DNA of 38,164 nt, taken from assembly GCA_937893675.1 (NCBI GenBank), contig CALBGI010000038.1, forward strand, positions 1-38,164. The letters are read 5' to 3'. Positions 7,428-15,621 of this stretch are shown in pieces. Within the stretch, counting starts at the first letter, position 1; each line of letters begins with the position of its first letter. The position numbers and the translations under genes are program-made. A model generated the notes under the pieces. The model was not told the origin of the DNA, did not search any database, and saw only the letters and a program-made list of their open reading frames with translations. The stretch is from an uncultured Blautia sp. GTDB lineage: Bacteria; Bacillota; Clostridia; Lachnospirales; Lachnospiraceae.

Positions 7428-8444
7428 ATGGCAATTTTGGTGACAGGCGGAGCCGGTTATATCGGAAGCCATACGGTGGTAGAGCTGCAGAATGCAGGCT
7501 ATGATGTGGTGGTTCTGGACAATTTGAGCAATTCCAGTGAGAAATCTCTTGAGAGAGTGGAGAAGCTTACCGGAAAACCGGTGAAGTTTTACAAGGCAGA
7601 CATTCTGGACCGCGAGGCTCTCACAGACATTCTGGATAAGGAAGACATTGATTCCTGTATTCATTTTGCAGGGCTCAAAGCTGTGGGCGAGTCTGTGGCG
7701 AAACCCTGGGAATACTATGAGAATAATATTGCAGGAACCCTTACGCTTGTGGATGTCATGAGACAGCACGGGGTGAAGAACATTATCTTTTCCTCTTCCG
7801 CAACGGTTTACGGCGACCCGGCAATGATTCCCATTACCGAGGAATGCCCCAAAGGCCAGTGCACCAATCCCTACGGCTGGACAAAATCCATGCTGGAACA
7901 GATCCTCATGGATATCCAGAAGGCAGATCCGGAGTGGAATGTCGTGATCCTGCGCTATTTCAATCCCATTGGTGCCCACAAGAGCGGAACCATCGGAGAG
8001 AACCCCAACGGAATTCCCAACAACCTCATGCCTTATGTAACGCAGGTGGCTGTAGGCAAGCTCAAAGAGCTGGGCGTATTCGGAAACGACTATGATACAC
8101 ATGACGGAACCGGCGTGCGCGACTATATCCATGTTGTGGATCTGGCGAAGGGACATGTGAAGGCTCTGAAGAAACTGGAGGATAACTCCGGACTTTCCAT
8201 TTACAACCTGGGCACCGGAAAAGGCTATAGTGTGCTGGACATTGTAAAGAATTTTGAAGAGGCAACAGGCGTTAAGATTCCTTATGTCATTAAACCGAGA
8301 CGTCCCGGCGATATTGCGACCTGCTACTCTGACGCAGCAAAGGCGAAGAGAGAGCTTGGCTGGGAAGCGGAGAACGGAATCCGTGAAATGTGTGAGGACG
8401 CCTGGAGATGGCAGTCCAACAATCCCAATGGCTATGACGACTAA
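7428..8444 (+). CDS. galE: UDP-glucose / UDP-N-acetylglucosamine 4-epimerase
   Basis: A 338-residue NAD-dependent epimerase of the short-chain dehydrogenase superfamily, cytoplasmic. The Rossmann motif GGAGYIGSH opens the protein; the catalytic set Ser124, Tyr149 and Lys153 (SSSATVYG, YGWTK) falls at exactly the E. coli GalE numbers. It would interconvert UDP-Glc/UDP-Gal and possibly UDP-GlcNAc/UDP-GalNAc, closing the kinase-nucleotidyltransferase route. AGGAGG at 7414-7419 selects the ATG at 7428 rather than the in-frame ATG at 7401. It is the last gene of the operon and is followed by a terminator. A residue equivalent to E. coli Tyr299, which limits N-acetyl substrates, would have to be checked by alignment. 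Confidence 0.95.
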   Translation: MAILVTGGAGYIGSHTVVELQNAGYDVVVLDNLSNSSEKSLERVEKLTGKPVKFYKADILDREALTDILDKEDIDSCIHFAGLKAVGESVAKPWEYYENNIAGTLTLVDVMRQHGVKNIIFSSSATVYGDPAMIPITEECPKGQCTNPYGWTKSMLEQILMDIQKADPEWNVVILRYFNPIGAHKSGTIGENPNGIPNNLMPYVTQVAVGKLKELGVFGNDYDTHDGTGVRDYIHVVDLAKGHVKALKKLEDNSGLSIYNLGTGKGYSVLDIVKNFEEATGVKIPYVIKPRRPGDIATCYSDAAKAKRELGWEAENGIREMCEDAWRWQSNNPNGYDD

Positions 8445-8451
8445 ATAAAAT

Positions 8452-8484
8452 CAGCGGGGCTGCTTTCGGGCGGCCCTGTTTTTT
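8452..8484 (+). terminator. Terminator after galE
   Basis: CAG...CTG closes a bulged stem GGCTGC / GCGGCC with a TTTCGG loop, followed by TTTTTT. Only 22 bases separate it from the next start codon, so the downstream two-component genes probably depend on read-through or on a promoter inside galE. Confidence 0.75.
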
Positions 8485-8506
8485 AACCAAATCCGGAGGA
8501 AAACGG

Positions 8507-10306
8507 GTGAAAAAAACAAGAAAGCATACCAAAAATCAAAAAACATGGCGCAGACACAGGACTTTAAGCCGGGAGATCACCCTTCTCACGGTGTTTTCCT
8601 CTGTCTGCGCCATGTTGCTGTTGGGATTGGCCTTGATGTTTATTTTTGTATTTTTCTTTGCGCAGAAGGCGCGGGAAGATATGGAATATGTGATCGTCAA
8701 TACCAATCAGCAGTTTCAGGATAAGCTGCAGTTTATTGAGGACGGCGCGGTTTCCCTGCGCCACAATACGATTCTGAGAGATTTTTTTCAGAAGAATCAT
8801 TATAATGAAGAAGAAATGGAAACACAGCTTTCCTACAGCATGGATTTGTTTTCGCAGAGAAATGCAGCGGGGAAAGGAATTCCCTTTGTACAAAGTGTTT
8901 ATTTGTTTAATAACAGGGATAAATGTGTGCGGGAAGAGTATTATCCCATGACCGTTTCCGCCTCGGGCAAGAAAGAAGAGGAATATTATGCTCTGCAGCA
9001 GGAATTCAAAAAAAGCGGGCAGCAATACCTCTGTGTTTCAAAAGACGAAAATCTGGATTTGTTTTTTCGGATATATAACGATAATATGAAGGAAACCGGC
9101 ATCTGCATTGTAGTTCTGGATAAGAGGGCAGTGCAGCTGCTGTTTGAAAATATGGAGTCCTACAACAACAGTGTATGGGCTGTGACAGACAGCCGGGGAG
9201 CCCTGATTGCCGGCGGCGGGAAGGAAACGGCTTTGGAAGCCCTGGGGGAAATGGAAACCGGCTATCTGGGGAAAACCTCCCTGGACGGTGTAAGCGCTCT
9301 ATGCGGTACGCAGGACTGCGGCTTTGGCATCCGAACGGCGGTGGCTGTGGGAATCGGAAATATTTTTAACATATTAAGACCTACCCTTTTTACCTTTTTG
9401 GCAGTTCTTGTGCTGGCATTGTTTCTGGTGGGAGCGGTGGTGTTTGGAATCAGTTACCGTTTTACCAAACCCCTCAAAGAAGTGGCAGAGGGAATTGCGG
9501 CTTTTGGACAGGGAAATCTGGATACCAGAATGGGAGATTTTTCCGTTCAGGAGTTCCATGACATCAGTGTAACGTTCAACGAGATGGCGGAAAGAATTAA
9601 GTATCTGATCACGCAGGTATATGAAAAGCAGCTTTTAGCAACGCGCTCCCAGGTGAAATATCTGCAGTCGCAGATCAATCCGCATTTTCAGTTTAATATT
9701 CTGGCGATGTTGAGTCTTAAGGCCAAGCTTGCGGGAAATGAGGAGCTGTATCAGAATCTGCGGGCATTTTCAAAGCTGATGCAAGGCAAGATTTTTCGTG
9801 AAAAAGAGATCAAGATTCCTCTGGCAGATGAAATTGAACTGGTAGAATTTTACCTGATGCTGCAGAACAGCCGGTACCAGGATAAGATTTCTTATGAAAT
9901 CCATTATGAAAAGGAAGACGTAAAAAAATGCCTGATTCCAAGGCTCCTCATTCAGCCGCTGGTGGAAAATGCAGTTTCCCATGGTCTGGAACCGAAGAAC
10001 GGAGATGGAAAGATCCTGGTAGAGATTGGAGAGAAGGAAGGGTGCCTTCATATTGTGGTGGAGGACAACGGCGTGGGCTTTGATACAATGGCGCTGGAAA
10101 AAGAGCAGCCAGATGCCGGGGCGGCTTTGGGCGAAATCGAGCATACCCATATGGGGCTTGCCAATACAAAACGTCTGATACAGATTCTGTATGGAGAGGA
10201 ATATGGAATGAAAATAACAGGAAAAAAAGGCGAGGGTACCAGAGTTGAGGTAGTCCTGCCGGCAGAGAGGGGGAAGGAAGATGTGGAAGGTGATGGCCGC
10301 AGATGA
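8507..10306 (+). CDS. Sensor histidine kinase, LytS/YesM type
   Basis: A 599-residue membrane sensor kinase. A transmembrane helix near residues 27-52 and another near 287-312 bracket an extracellular sensing domain of about 235 residues, followed by HAMP (about 313-365), a His_kinase domain with QINPHFQFN (His393) and an HATPase domain with the N-box VENAVSHG (Asn488) and DNGVGFD (Asp520). The family usually reads PHFLYN; here a glutamine replaces the leucine. The start is GTG at 8507, with GGAGG about 8 bases before it. It overlaps the response-regulator gene by 26 bases. Such kinases in Firmicutes usually sense extracellular glycans and drive transporter/glycosidase genes, here those from 12457 on. 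Confidence 0.93.
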   Translation: MKKTRKHTKNQKTWRRHRTLSREITLLTVFSSVCAMLLLGLALMFIFVFFFAQKAREDMEYVIVNTNQQFQDKLQFIEDGAVSLRHNTILRDFFQKNHYNEEEMETQLSYSMDLFSQRNAAGKGIPFVQSVYLFNNRDKCVREEYYPMTVSASGKKEEEYYALQQEFKKSGQQYLCVSKDENLDLFFRIYNDNMKETGICIVVLDKRAVQLLFENMESYNNSVWAVTDSRGALIAGGGKETALEALGEMETGYLGKTSLDGVSALCGTQDCGFGIRTAVAVGIGNIFNILRPTLFTFLAVLVLALFLVGAVVFGISYRFTKPLKEVAEGIAAFGQGNLDTRMGDFSVQEFHDISVTFNEMAERIKYLITQVYEKQLLATRSQVKYLQSQINPHFQFNILAMLSLKAKLAGNEELYQNLRAFSKLMQGKIFREKEIKIPLADEIELVEFYLMLQNSRYQDKISYEIHYEKEDVKKCLIPRLLIQPLVENAVSHGLEPKNGDGKILVEIGEKEGCLHIVVEDNGVGFDTMALEKEQPDAGAALGEIEHTHMGLANTKRLIQILYGEEYGMKITGKKGEGTRVEVVLPAERGKEDVEGDGRR

Positions 10307-11045
10307 TGAGGCTTATATGCAGCAGGCGTTGGAAAAGCTGATCCCGTGGGAGCGGCTTGGGTGTACCCTGTGCCGGATCGCGCCTAACGGTCAGGAGCTG
10401 GTAGAGCAGATGGAGCTGGAACACCCGGATATTGTGATCACAGACATCCGGATGCCGGAACTGGACGGTCTTGGGGTATGTAAATATGTATTTGAAAAGT
10501 GTCCGGAAGTGCAGGTGATCATCTTAAGTGCGTATGCGGATTTTACTTATGCGCGCACGGCAATCCGCTATAATGCCTGTGAATATGTGCTGAAAACAGA
10601 GGTGCTGGAGGAGCTTCCCAAGGCGCTTGAAAAGGCTATGAAGGCTCTGGAAAAGCAGAAGAAGGAGATTCAGAGTCAGGTTTTTAAGGGGGAGGATGCT
10701 GGAGATTTTGACAGTCTTTATCGCCGTATGGTGCGGTTTGTGGAAGAAAATTACTGCAAAAGGATTACCCTGGATGATATGGCGGAGGCTCTTCACGCCA
10801 ATCGAAGCTACTTAAGCCGTCTTTACAAAAACACCAGAGGGGTGAATCTTTTTGACGATATTCTTCGCATGCGAATTGAAAAAGCCAAAGACTACATGCG
10901 CACAACGGAAATGAAAATTTATGAGATTTCGGAAGCTGTGGGTTTTGAGGATACGGGATATTTTTCCAGAGTATTTAAGAAATATACCGGGATGTCTCCG
11001 AAGGAGTTCAGAGGTGGAAAACGTGATGAAAACATGCAGGAATAG
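10281..11045 (+). CDS. Response regulator, YesN/AraC type
   Basis: A 254-residue partner of the preceding kinase. A receiver domain fills residues 1-120, with the acidic pair DDE (8-10), the phospho-acceptor Asp55 in VITDIRMPELDG, and a lysine in YVLKTE where most relatives have KP. A C-terminal AraC-type DNA-binding domain (about 150-247) carries two helix-turn-helix motifs and the FSRVFKKYTGMSPKEFR signature. GGAAGGAAG just before the ATG at 10281 serves as ribosome binding site inside the end of the kinase gene. Overlaps on both sides show tight co-translation with the kinase and with the lipoprotein that follows. Its likely target is the promoter region before the second transporter operon (12295-12456). 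Confidence 0.94.
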   Translation: MWKVMAADDEAYMQQALEKLIPWERLGCTLCRIAPNGQELVEQMELEHPDIVITDIRMPELDGLGVCKYVFEKCPEVQVIILSAYADFTYARTAIRYNACEYVLKTEVLEELPKALEKAMKALEKQKKEIQSQVFKGEDAGDFDSLYRRMVRFVEENYCKRITLDDMAEALHANRSYLSRLYKNTRGVNLFDDILRMRIEKAKDYMRTTEMKIYEISEAVGFEDTGYFSRVFKKYTGMSPKEFRGGKRDENMQE

Positions 11046-12294
11046 GATTTGGGCTGCAGCGTTTGTTCTGGGGCTGACAATGACTTTTTCGGCCTGCGAA
11101 AAGCCAGGAAGAGATCAGGTGGAGCTTACGGTAATCCACGGCTGGGGCTCGACGGAGGACGACCATGCGGCAATGCGGGATATTTATGAGAGCTTTCAGG
11201 AGGAGAATCCGGATATTCGGCTGCATCTGATGTCCATGCCAACGACGGATGAGGTGATGCGCAAGGTAGAGGACATGATGATGGTGGGAAAGCTTCCGGA
11301 CGTTGTGTTTCTGGGCGGAGAGGGACGGGACTCCGTATACCGCTATATGGTGGAGAATAACCTTGCTCTGGATCTGATGCCCTATGTAAAAGAAGATGAA
11401 GCGTTCAGAGAAAATCTGGCTCCGGCGAATCTTGCCTATTGGCAGACAGAAGATGGAAGTCTTTATACGGTGTCGGATGTGCTTTTGCTCAGCGGCGGCT
11501 ACTGGTATAACAAGGATATTTTTCAGAAGGTGGGAGTCGAGGAGCCGCCAAAAACATGGGAAGAGTTCCATGAGGTCTGTGCAAAAATCAATACATGGGC
11601 AAAGCAGGAGAATAACGGGGTACAGATTCTGAAGGTGCGGGCGGAAGGGTATCTTTACCTTGCGGATTATCTGATGTATCAAAACGGCGGGCTGACCCGG
11701 GAAGCGGTGGAGAATCACCAGATTGCGGTAAGAGAGCGGGAGACGATGCGGCTTCTGGAGCAGCTTGAGGAGGTTTATGCCTATTCTCGGGTGGATTCCC
11801 AGCGATACAGCTATCGGGACGAAACAAGCCTGTTTAATGAGGGGAAGCTTGCCATGTTTATCAACGGCGTGTGGGGAGCTCCGATGATCGAAAAGGGAAT
11901 CAATGCCGGTTATGCGCTGTTCCCCTCGGACAATGGAAAAAGCGTTGCCTGTGAATCCGCCTGCCTTGGATATGTGGTGGGCAATCACCAGGAGGAAGCC
12001 CGCCGGGAGGCAGGGGTACGGTTCCTGAAATATATGATGAGTGATGCTGTGCAGGAGCGGATCCTTCTGGAAACAGAGCAGGTGCCGGCCAATCCGTCAA
12101 TTTCGCCGGAGAATTACGCGCAGGTGTCCGGGCGGTTTGCGGATGCAGTGGGCGTCGTGCGTTCCTCGGATATCAAAATCGAGACGCCGGATAATCTTTG
12201 GGAAAATACAAAAATGGAAGTTTTTGAGAATCATATTCTGGATGTGCTTTCCGGCGAAATGAACCGGCAGACCTTTATTGATCTTTTGAAGTAA
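11026..12294 (+). CDS. Sugar-binding lipoprotein encoded with the two-component system
   Basis: A 422-residue family 1 solute-binding protein with a lipoprotein signal peptide: MKTCRNR, a hydrophobic stretch, then FSAC with Cys24 as lipid-modified residue (Phe at -3 is less usual than Leu). The mature part has LTVIHGWGS and a late GKLAMFINGVWGAP block near residue 285 like other sugar-binding proteins. GAGGTGG at 11011-11017 supports the ATG at 11026, which overlaps the response-regulator stop by 20 bases; a GTG at 11023 is the alternative. It is separate from the transporter set that begins at 12457, which has its own binding protein. This one may present ligand to the kinase or serve the same permeases; neither is shown by sequence. 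Confidence 0.9.
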   Translation: MKTCRNRIWAAAFVLGLTMTFSACEKPGRDQVELTVIHGWGSTEDDHAAMRDIYESFQEENPDIRLHLMSMPTTDEVMRKVEDMMMVGKLPDVVFLGGEGRDSVYRYMVENNLALDLMPYVKEDEAFRENLAPANLAYWQTEDGSLYTVSDVLLLSGGYWYNKDIFQKVGVEEPPKTWEEFHEVCAKINTWAKQENNGVQILKVRAEGYLYLADYLMYQNGGLTREAVENHQIAVRERETMRLLEQLEEVYAYSRVDSQRYSYRDETSLFNEGKLAMFINGVWGAPMIEKGINAGYALFPSDNGKSVACESACLGYVVGNHQEEARREAGVRFLKYMMSDAVQERILLETEQVPANPSISPENYAQVSGRFADAVGVVRSSDIKIETPDNLWENTKMEVFENHILDVLSGEMNRQTFIDLLK

Positions 12295-12404
12295 TGTGCA
12301 GTTTTGACAAAACATGACAATATAATACAGAAGAGTTATTCAAAGTGTAAATATAATCCATGTTTAGGTCAACGGATTTCATTCATTCTGACAGACTTTT
12401 GCCG

Positions 12405-12431
12405 TACAATGGAATCACTGAAACGCAGTGA
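12405..12431 (+). promoter_or_regulatory. -10-like box with overlapping palindrome before the second importer operon
   Basis: TACAAT at 12405-12410 would start transcription near 12417, inside the inverted repeat TCACTG-AAACG-CAGTGA (12415-12431). There is no good -35 at 17 bases, as expected for a promoter needing an activator. The palindrome is a candidate operator. Confidence 0.35.
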
Positions 12432-12456
12432 ATAAAAAGCAAAAGGAGAAAGAAAA

Positions 12457-13728
12457 ATGAAGAAAAGATGGATTAGTGCATTTATGACAGCAGTGCTGGG
12501 TGTGACCATGTTGGCAGGCGTGAGCGTAAGCGCAGCAGAGGAAGAGGTTCTGGAATTTTACCACGGCTATTACCATGACGAGAGCGAGTGGCCGGCAGCC
12601 AAGGTAATGCGTGACCTTTATGACGAGTTTGCCGCCGCTCATGCAGACGGAGATGTGACCTTTAAGCCGATTGCAGTAGAGAACAGGGATGAAATTGTCA
12701 GCGCGCAGGTAGCCGGCGGAAGCTTTCCGGATTTGGTAGACTGCGGTACAGCAGTTCCCCAGGCAGCAATCAGTCAGGAACTGGTTTTGGATTTAAAACC
12801 GTATATTGACGAAAATAATCTTCAGGATGCAGTTGGCCTTAATTATACACAGAATGATATAGACGGAAAGATTTATAGTGTTCACGATCAGATTGAGAGC
12901 CGCGGTATCTGGTACAACGCAAAACTTCTGGAAGCCGCAGGTGTGGCAGCAGAAGACCTGGCAACCTGGGATGGATTTACAAAGGCAATGGAAAGCATCC
13001 GGGGACTGGATGACGGTTCCTACGGATACATTGCAGGACAGGGATCCATGTTTATGATGAATGCCATTCTTGCATCTACAGAAGAAGGCAAGGCTATTCT
13101 GGAAGCGGAATTTACACCGGAAACCGTGGAATCCCCGGTATTTGCAGAGGCATTTAAGACGGTGGCAGCTCTTGATCAGGCAAACGGCTCCGAGCATACC
13201 ACGGAGGATAACGGAAACATGATGGACGACTTCAACAAAAATGGAAAGGCGGGAGTTCTTTTTAACGGCGTGTGGAATGCAAGCGGCATCGGAGAGGATT
13301 TGGCAGATGTGATTGAACCGGCTGTTTTCCCGGGCAATGTAGCTATTGCTACAGCAGGTGCAGGGCTTACCGTGTCCAGCGGCATGAGCGAAGCGAAGAC
13401 GCAGCTGGCTCTTGAGTTTATCGAATACATGACCAGCGAAGAAGTACAGTCCAAAATCTTTACCGGCGTACAGGCAAATCCCTGCAATACTACCGTGGAT
13501 TTGAACAAGCTGGCAGAAGAGAGCGGCGATGCCATTACCATGAAGCTTGCAGAGGCATGCGCACAGGTAAACGATGCGGAAACCATTGTGAAGGATATGA
13601 AGTATGACTGGGGCGCAGACGTGGGTACTGCTATTATCAATGCTCTCATGGAGTGCGCAGTATCCGATGCAGACATTGACGCACGATTCGAGCAGCTTCA
13701 GAAAGAGCTGATTGCGCTGGTTGCCTGA
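12457..13728 (+). CDS. Extracellular sugar-binding protein of the second ABC importer
   Basis: A 423-residue solute-binding protein. Residues 1-26 are a signal peptide ending VSVSA before AEEEV, with no lipobox cysteine, as in the first importer of this window but unlike the lipoprotein just upstream. Motifs of the family include SRGIWYNAKLLEAAG in the first half and GKAGVLFNGVWNASG near residue 268. AAAAGGAGAAAG sits right before the ATG. A terminator-like hairpin follows, then two permease genes, an oxidoreductase and a fucosidase, so fucosylated oligosaccharides are the likely cargo (inference from context only). The 162-base gap upstream holds promoter and palindrome candidates but no terminator for the preceding genes. 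Confidence 0.92.
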   Translation: MKKRWISAFMTAVLGVTMLAGVSVSAAEEEVLEFYHGYYHDESEWPAAKVMRDLYDEFAAAHADGDVTFKPIAVENRDEIVSAQVAGGSFPDLVDCGTAVPQAAISQELVLDLKPYIDENNLQDAVGLNYTQNDIDGKIYSVHDQIESRGIWYNAKLLEAAGVAAEDLATWDGFTKAMESIRGLDDGSYGYIAGQGSMFMMNAILASTEEGKAILEAEFTPETVESPVFAEAFKTVAALDQANGSEHTTEDNGNMMDDFNKNGKAGVLFNGVWNASGIGEDLADVIEPAVFPGNVAIATAGAGLTVSSGMSEAKTQLALEFIEYMTSEEVQSKIFTGVQANPCNTTVDLNKLAEESGDAITMKLAEACAQVNDAETIVKDMKYDWGADVGTAIINALMECAVSDADIDARFEQLQKELIALVA

Positions 13729-13766
13729 TAAAAAAGTGCGTAAATTTTTGAAACAGAATACACCTC

Positions 13767-13799
13767 AAAGGGCTGCTGCTGTGTGCAGCAGCCCTTTTT
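13767..13799 (+). terminator. Intra-operon terminator/attenuator after the second binding protein
   Basis: A perfect 13-bp stem (AAAGGGCTGCTGC / GCAGCAGCCCTTT) with loop TGTGT and a T run. The permease start is 21 bases further on, leaving no room for a promoter, so the permeases rely on read-through. Confidence 0.88.
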
Positions 13800-13820
13800 A
13801 CGCAAAAAAGGAGGCATCTG

Positions 13821-14741
13821 ATGAAAAAAAATAAGCTGAGCTGGAAGAGAAAAGGGTTTATCCTGGCTTTTCTGGCACCCACGATTGTGGCATTCTGCCT
13901 GTTTTACCTGTATCCTATAGTGACGGTGTTTTTAACCTCGTTCTGCAAGTGGGATTATACGAACATTACATCTCCGGAATTTTTTGGCTGGAAGGAGATG
14001 TGGAGCAATTACAAATACATTTTTGAAATCTATCCTTATTTCTGGGAAGCGCTTCGCAATTCCAGTCTTTGGGCAATTCTGGGCGTTGTGTTCCAGATTC
14101 CTCTGGCTACGTTGATTGCCCTGGCTTTTTCCAGAAAAAAGAAAGGTGTTAAGCTGATACGGAATATTTATATCATTCCCTGTATGATTTCCTCGGCGGC
14201 CATCGGTATGATTTTCCTTCAGCTGTACAGCCCGCTGTACGGCATTGTGAACCCGGTGATCCGCCTGTTTGACAAGAATTTTACAGACAATATTCTGCTT
14301 CTCAACGGGCCGGCCTTCTGGGCAATGACGGCTTCCTACATATTTTTTACAGGAACCACAACCCTTATGATTTTGGGAAATATCATGGCTGTACCTGAAA
14401 GCGTCAGAGAGGCGGCGATGCTTGACGGTGCCAGCGGACTGAAACAGGATTGGTACATTACTCTTCCTATGATCAAAGGTACTTTGAAGACGGTTTCTAT
14501 CTTGGCGGCCACCTCTGGTTTCCTTCTCTACAATGAGGTATTTTTCCTCACAAAGGGTGCGGCGGGAACCTACAGTATCAGCTATGTGATCCGTGAGCTG
14601 GCAATCACCAGTCCAAGAACCCAGTTTGGGCGTGCCAATACGGTGGCGGTGATTCAGATTTTGGCCGGAATGGTGATCATTGTGGCGATAAATCTTCTGT
14701 ACAGCATTTCCTTTAAAAGAAAGAGAGGTGACAAGGCATGA
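13821..14741 (+). CDS. ABC sugar importer permease (MalF/UgpA type)
   Basis: A 306-residue permease with about six hydrophobic segments and the ATPase-docking loop SVREAAMLDGASGLKQDWY followed by TLPMI. The first helix follows a short lysine-rich start (MKKNKLSWKRKG). AAAAAAGGAGG before the ATG is a strong ribosome binding site located at the foot of the attenuator. The gene overlaps the next permease by four bases (ATGA). As with the first importer, no ATPase gene is in the operon. Confidence 0.93.
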   Translation: MKKNKLSWKRKGFILAFLAPTIVAFCLFYLYPIVTVFLTSFCKWDYTNITSPEFFGWKEMWSNYKYIFEIYPYFWEALRNSSLWAILGVVFQIPLATLIALAFSRKKKGVKLIRNIYIIPCMISSAAIGMIFLQLYSPLYGIVNPVIRLFDKNFTDNILLLNGPAFWAMTASYIFFTGTTTLMILGNIMAVPESVREAAMLDGASGLKQDWYITLPMIKGTLKTVSILAATSGFLLYNEVFFLTKGAAGTYSISYVIRELAITSPRTQFGRANTVAVIQILAGMVIIVAINLLYSISFKRKRGDKA

Positions 14742-15604
14742 GCAGAGCAAATGCGGTATCGGATAAAAAAGCAATGAAACGCAGCCCGTTCAATGTTACC
14801 AATGTGGTTACCTGGATTTGTCTGATCTGGGCGCTTCTGGTGGCAATTGTGCCGCTGGTGTGGCTGGTGCTGTCCAGTTTTAAGAAAGATCCTCTGGCAA
14901 GGCCGGGCTTTCAGCTTCCGGAGTTCATCTGCCTGGACGGTTATATTTCCACCTTCCGGGATCTGCATGTGATGCGTTACTTCGGCAACAGTATGTTTGT
15001 GGCTATCGTTTCCGTGGGTCTGAGTATTCTCATGATCTCCATGTCTGCCTATGTCATTGCGCGCATGGATTTTAAGGGGAAAAAGCTGGTGAGCGTGCTT
15101 TTGTATTCTACCATGTTTATTCCGCCCACAGCCCTGACCTATCCGGTATACAATCTGGTGAACCGTCTGGGAATCTACAATACAAGAGGCGCGTTGATTT
15201 TGATTTACGCCTGCAGCGGTATTGCCATCAGTTTTTTTGTGATAAAAAATTATTATGACAATATTCCCAGGGATTTGGAGGAGGCTGCCCGCATTGACGG
15301 CTGCGGTTATGCTCAGACCTGGTGGAAGGTGATTTTTCCCATTGCGCGGCCAGGTATCATGACGGCGGCAGTACTGGCCTTTCTTACCAACTGGAATGAA
15401 TATTACTGGGCGTCCCTGGTGGTGATCGACAGAGAGAAGCTGACGGTACCGGCTCTTCTTTCCACCTTTACCACGGCTTTTCGGACCAACTATAACGGTC
15501 TATTTTCCGCCATGGTGATCATCATTCTGCCGCCGGTGATTTTGTACTGTGTGTTTAACAAATTTTTTGTGGAAGCGCTTTCCGGCGGGGCAGTAAAAGG
15601 ATAA
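14738..15604 (+). CDS. ABC sugar importer permease (MalG/UgpE type)
   Basis: A 288-residue partner permease. An N-terminal helix (about residues 22-46) is followed by further helices and the EAA loop DLEEAARIDGCGYAQTWWKV with IFPIA after it; the ending GGAVKG is typical. Translation is coupled to the previous gene through the ATGA overlap and an AGAGAGG site. It should form the channel with the preceding permease. Confidence 0.93.
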   Translation: MSRANAVSDKKAMKRSPFNVTNVVTWICLIWALLVAIVPLVWLVLSSFKKDPLARPGFQLPEFICLDGYISTFRDLHVMRYFGNSMFVAIVSVGLSILMISMSAYVIARMDFKGKKLVSVLLYSTMFIPPTALTYPVYNLVNRLGIYNTRGALILIYACSGIAISFFVIKNYYDNIPRDLEEAARIDGCGYAQTWWKVIFPIARPGIMTAAVLAFLTNWNEYYWASLVVIDREKLTVPALLSTFTTAFRTNYNGLFSAMVIIILPPVILYCVFNKFFVEALSGGAVKG

Positions 15605-15621
15605 GGAGGCTATGCAATACA

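Noticed and set aside
6537..8156. A 539-codon open frame antisense to the kinase and galE genes
   Set aside because: It crosses two well-supported genes and their junction, with no start signals or motifs.
12304..12326. TTGACA and TATAAT upstream of the second importer
   Set aside because: The boxes are only 11 bases apart, too close for a sigma-A promoter; the -10 alone might still be used.
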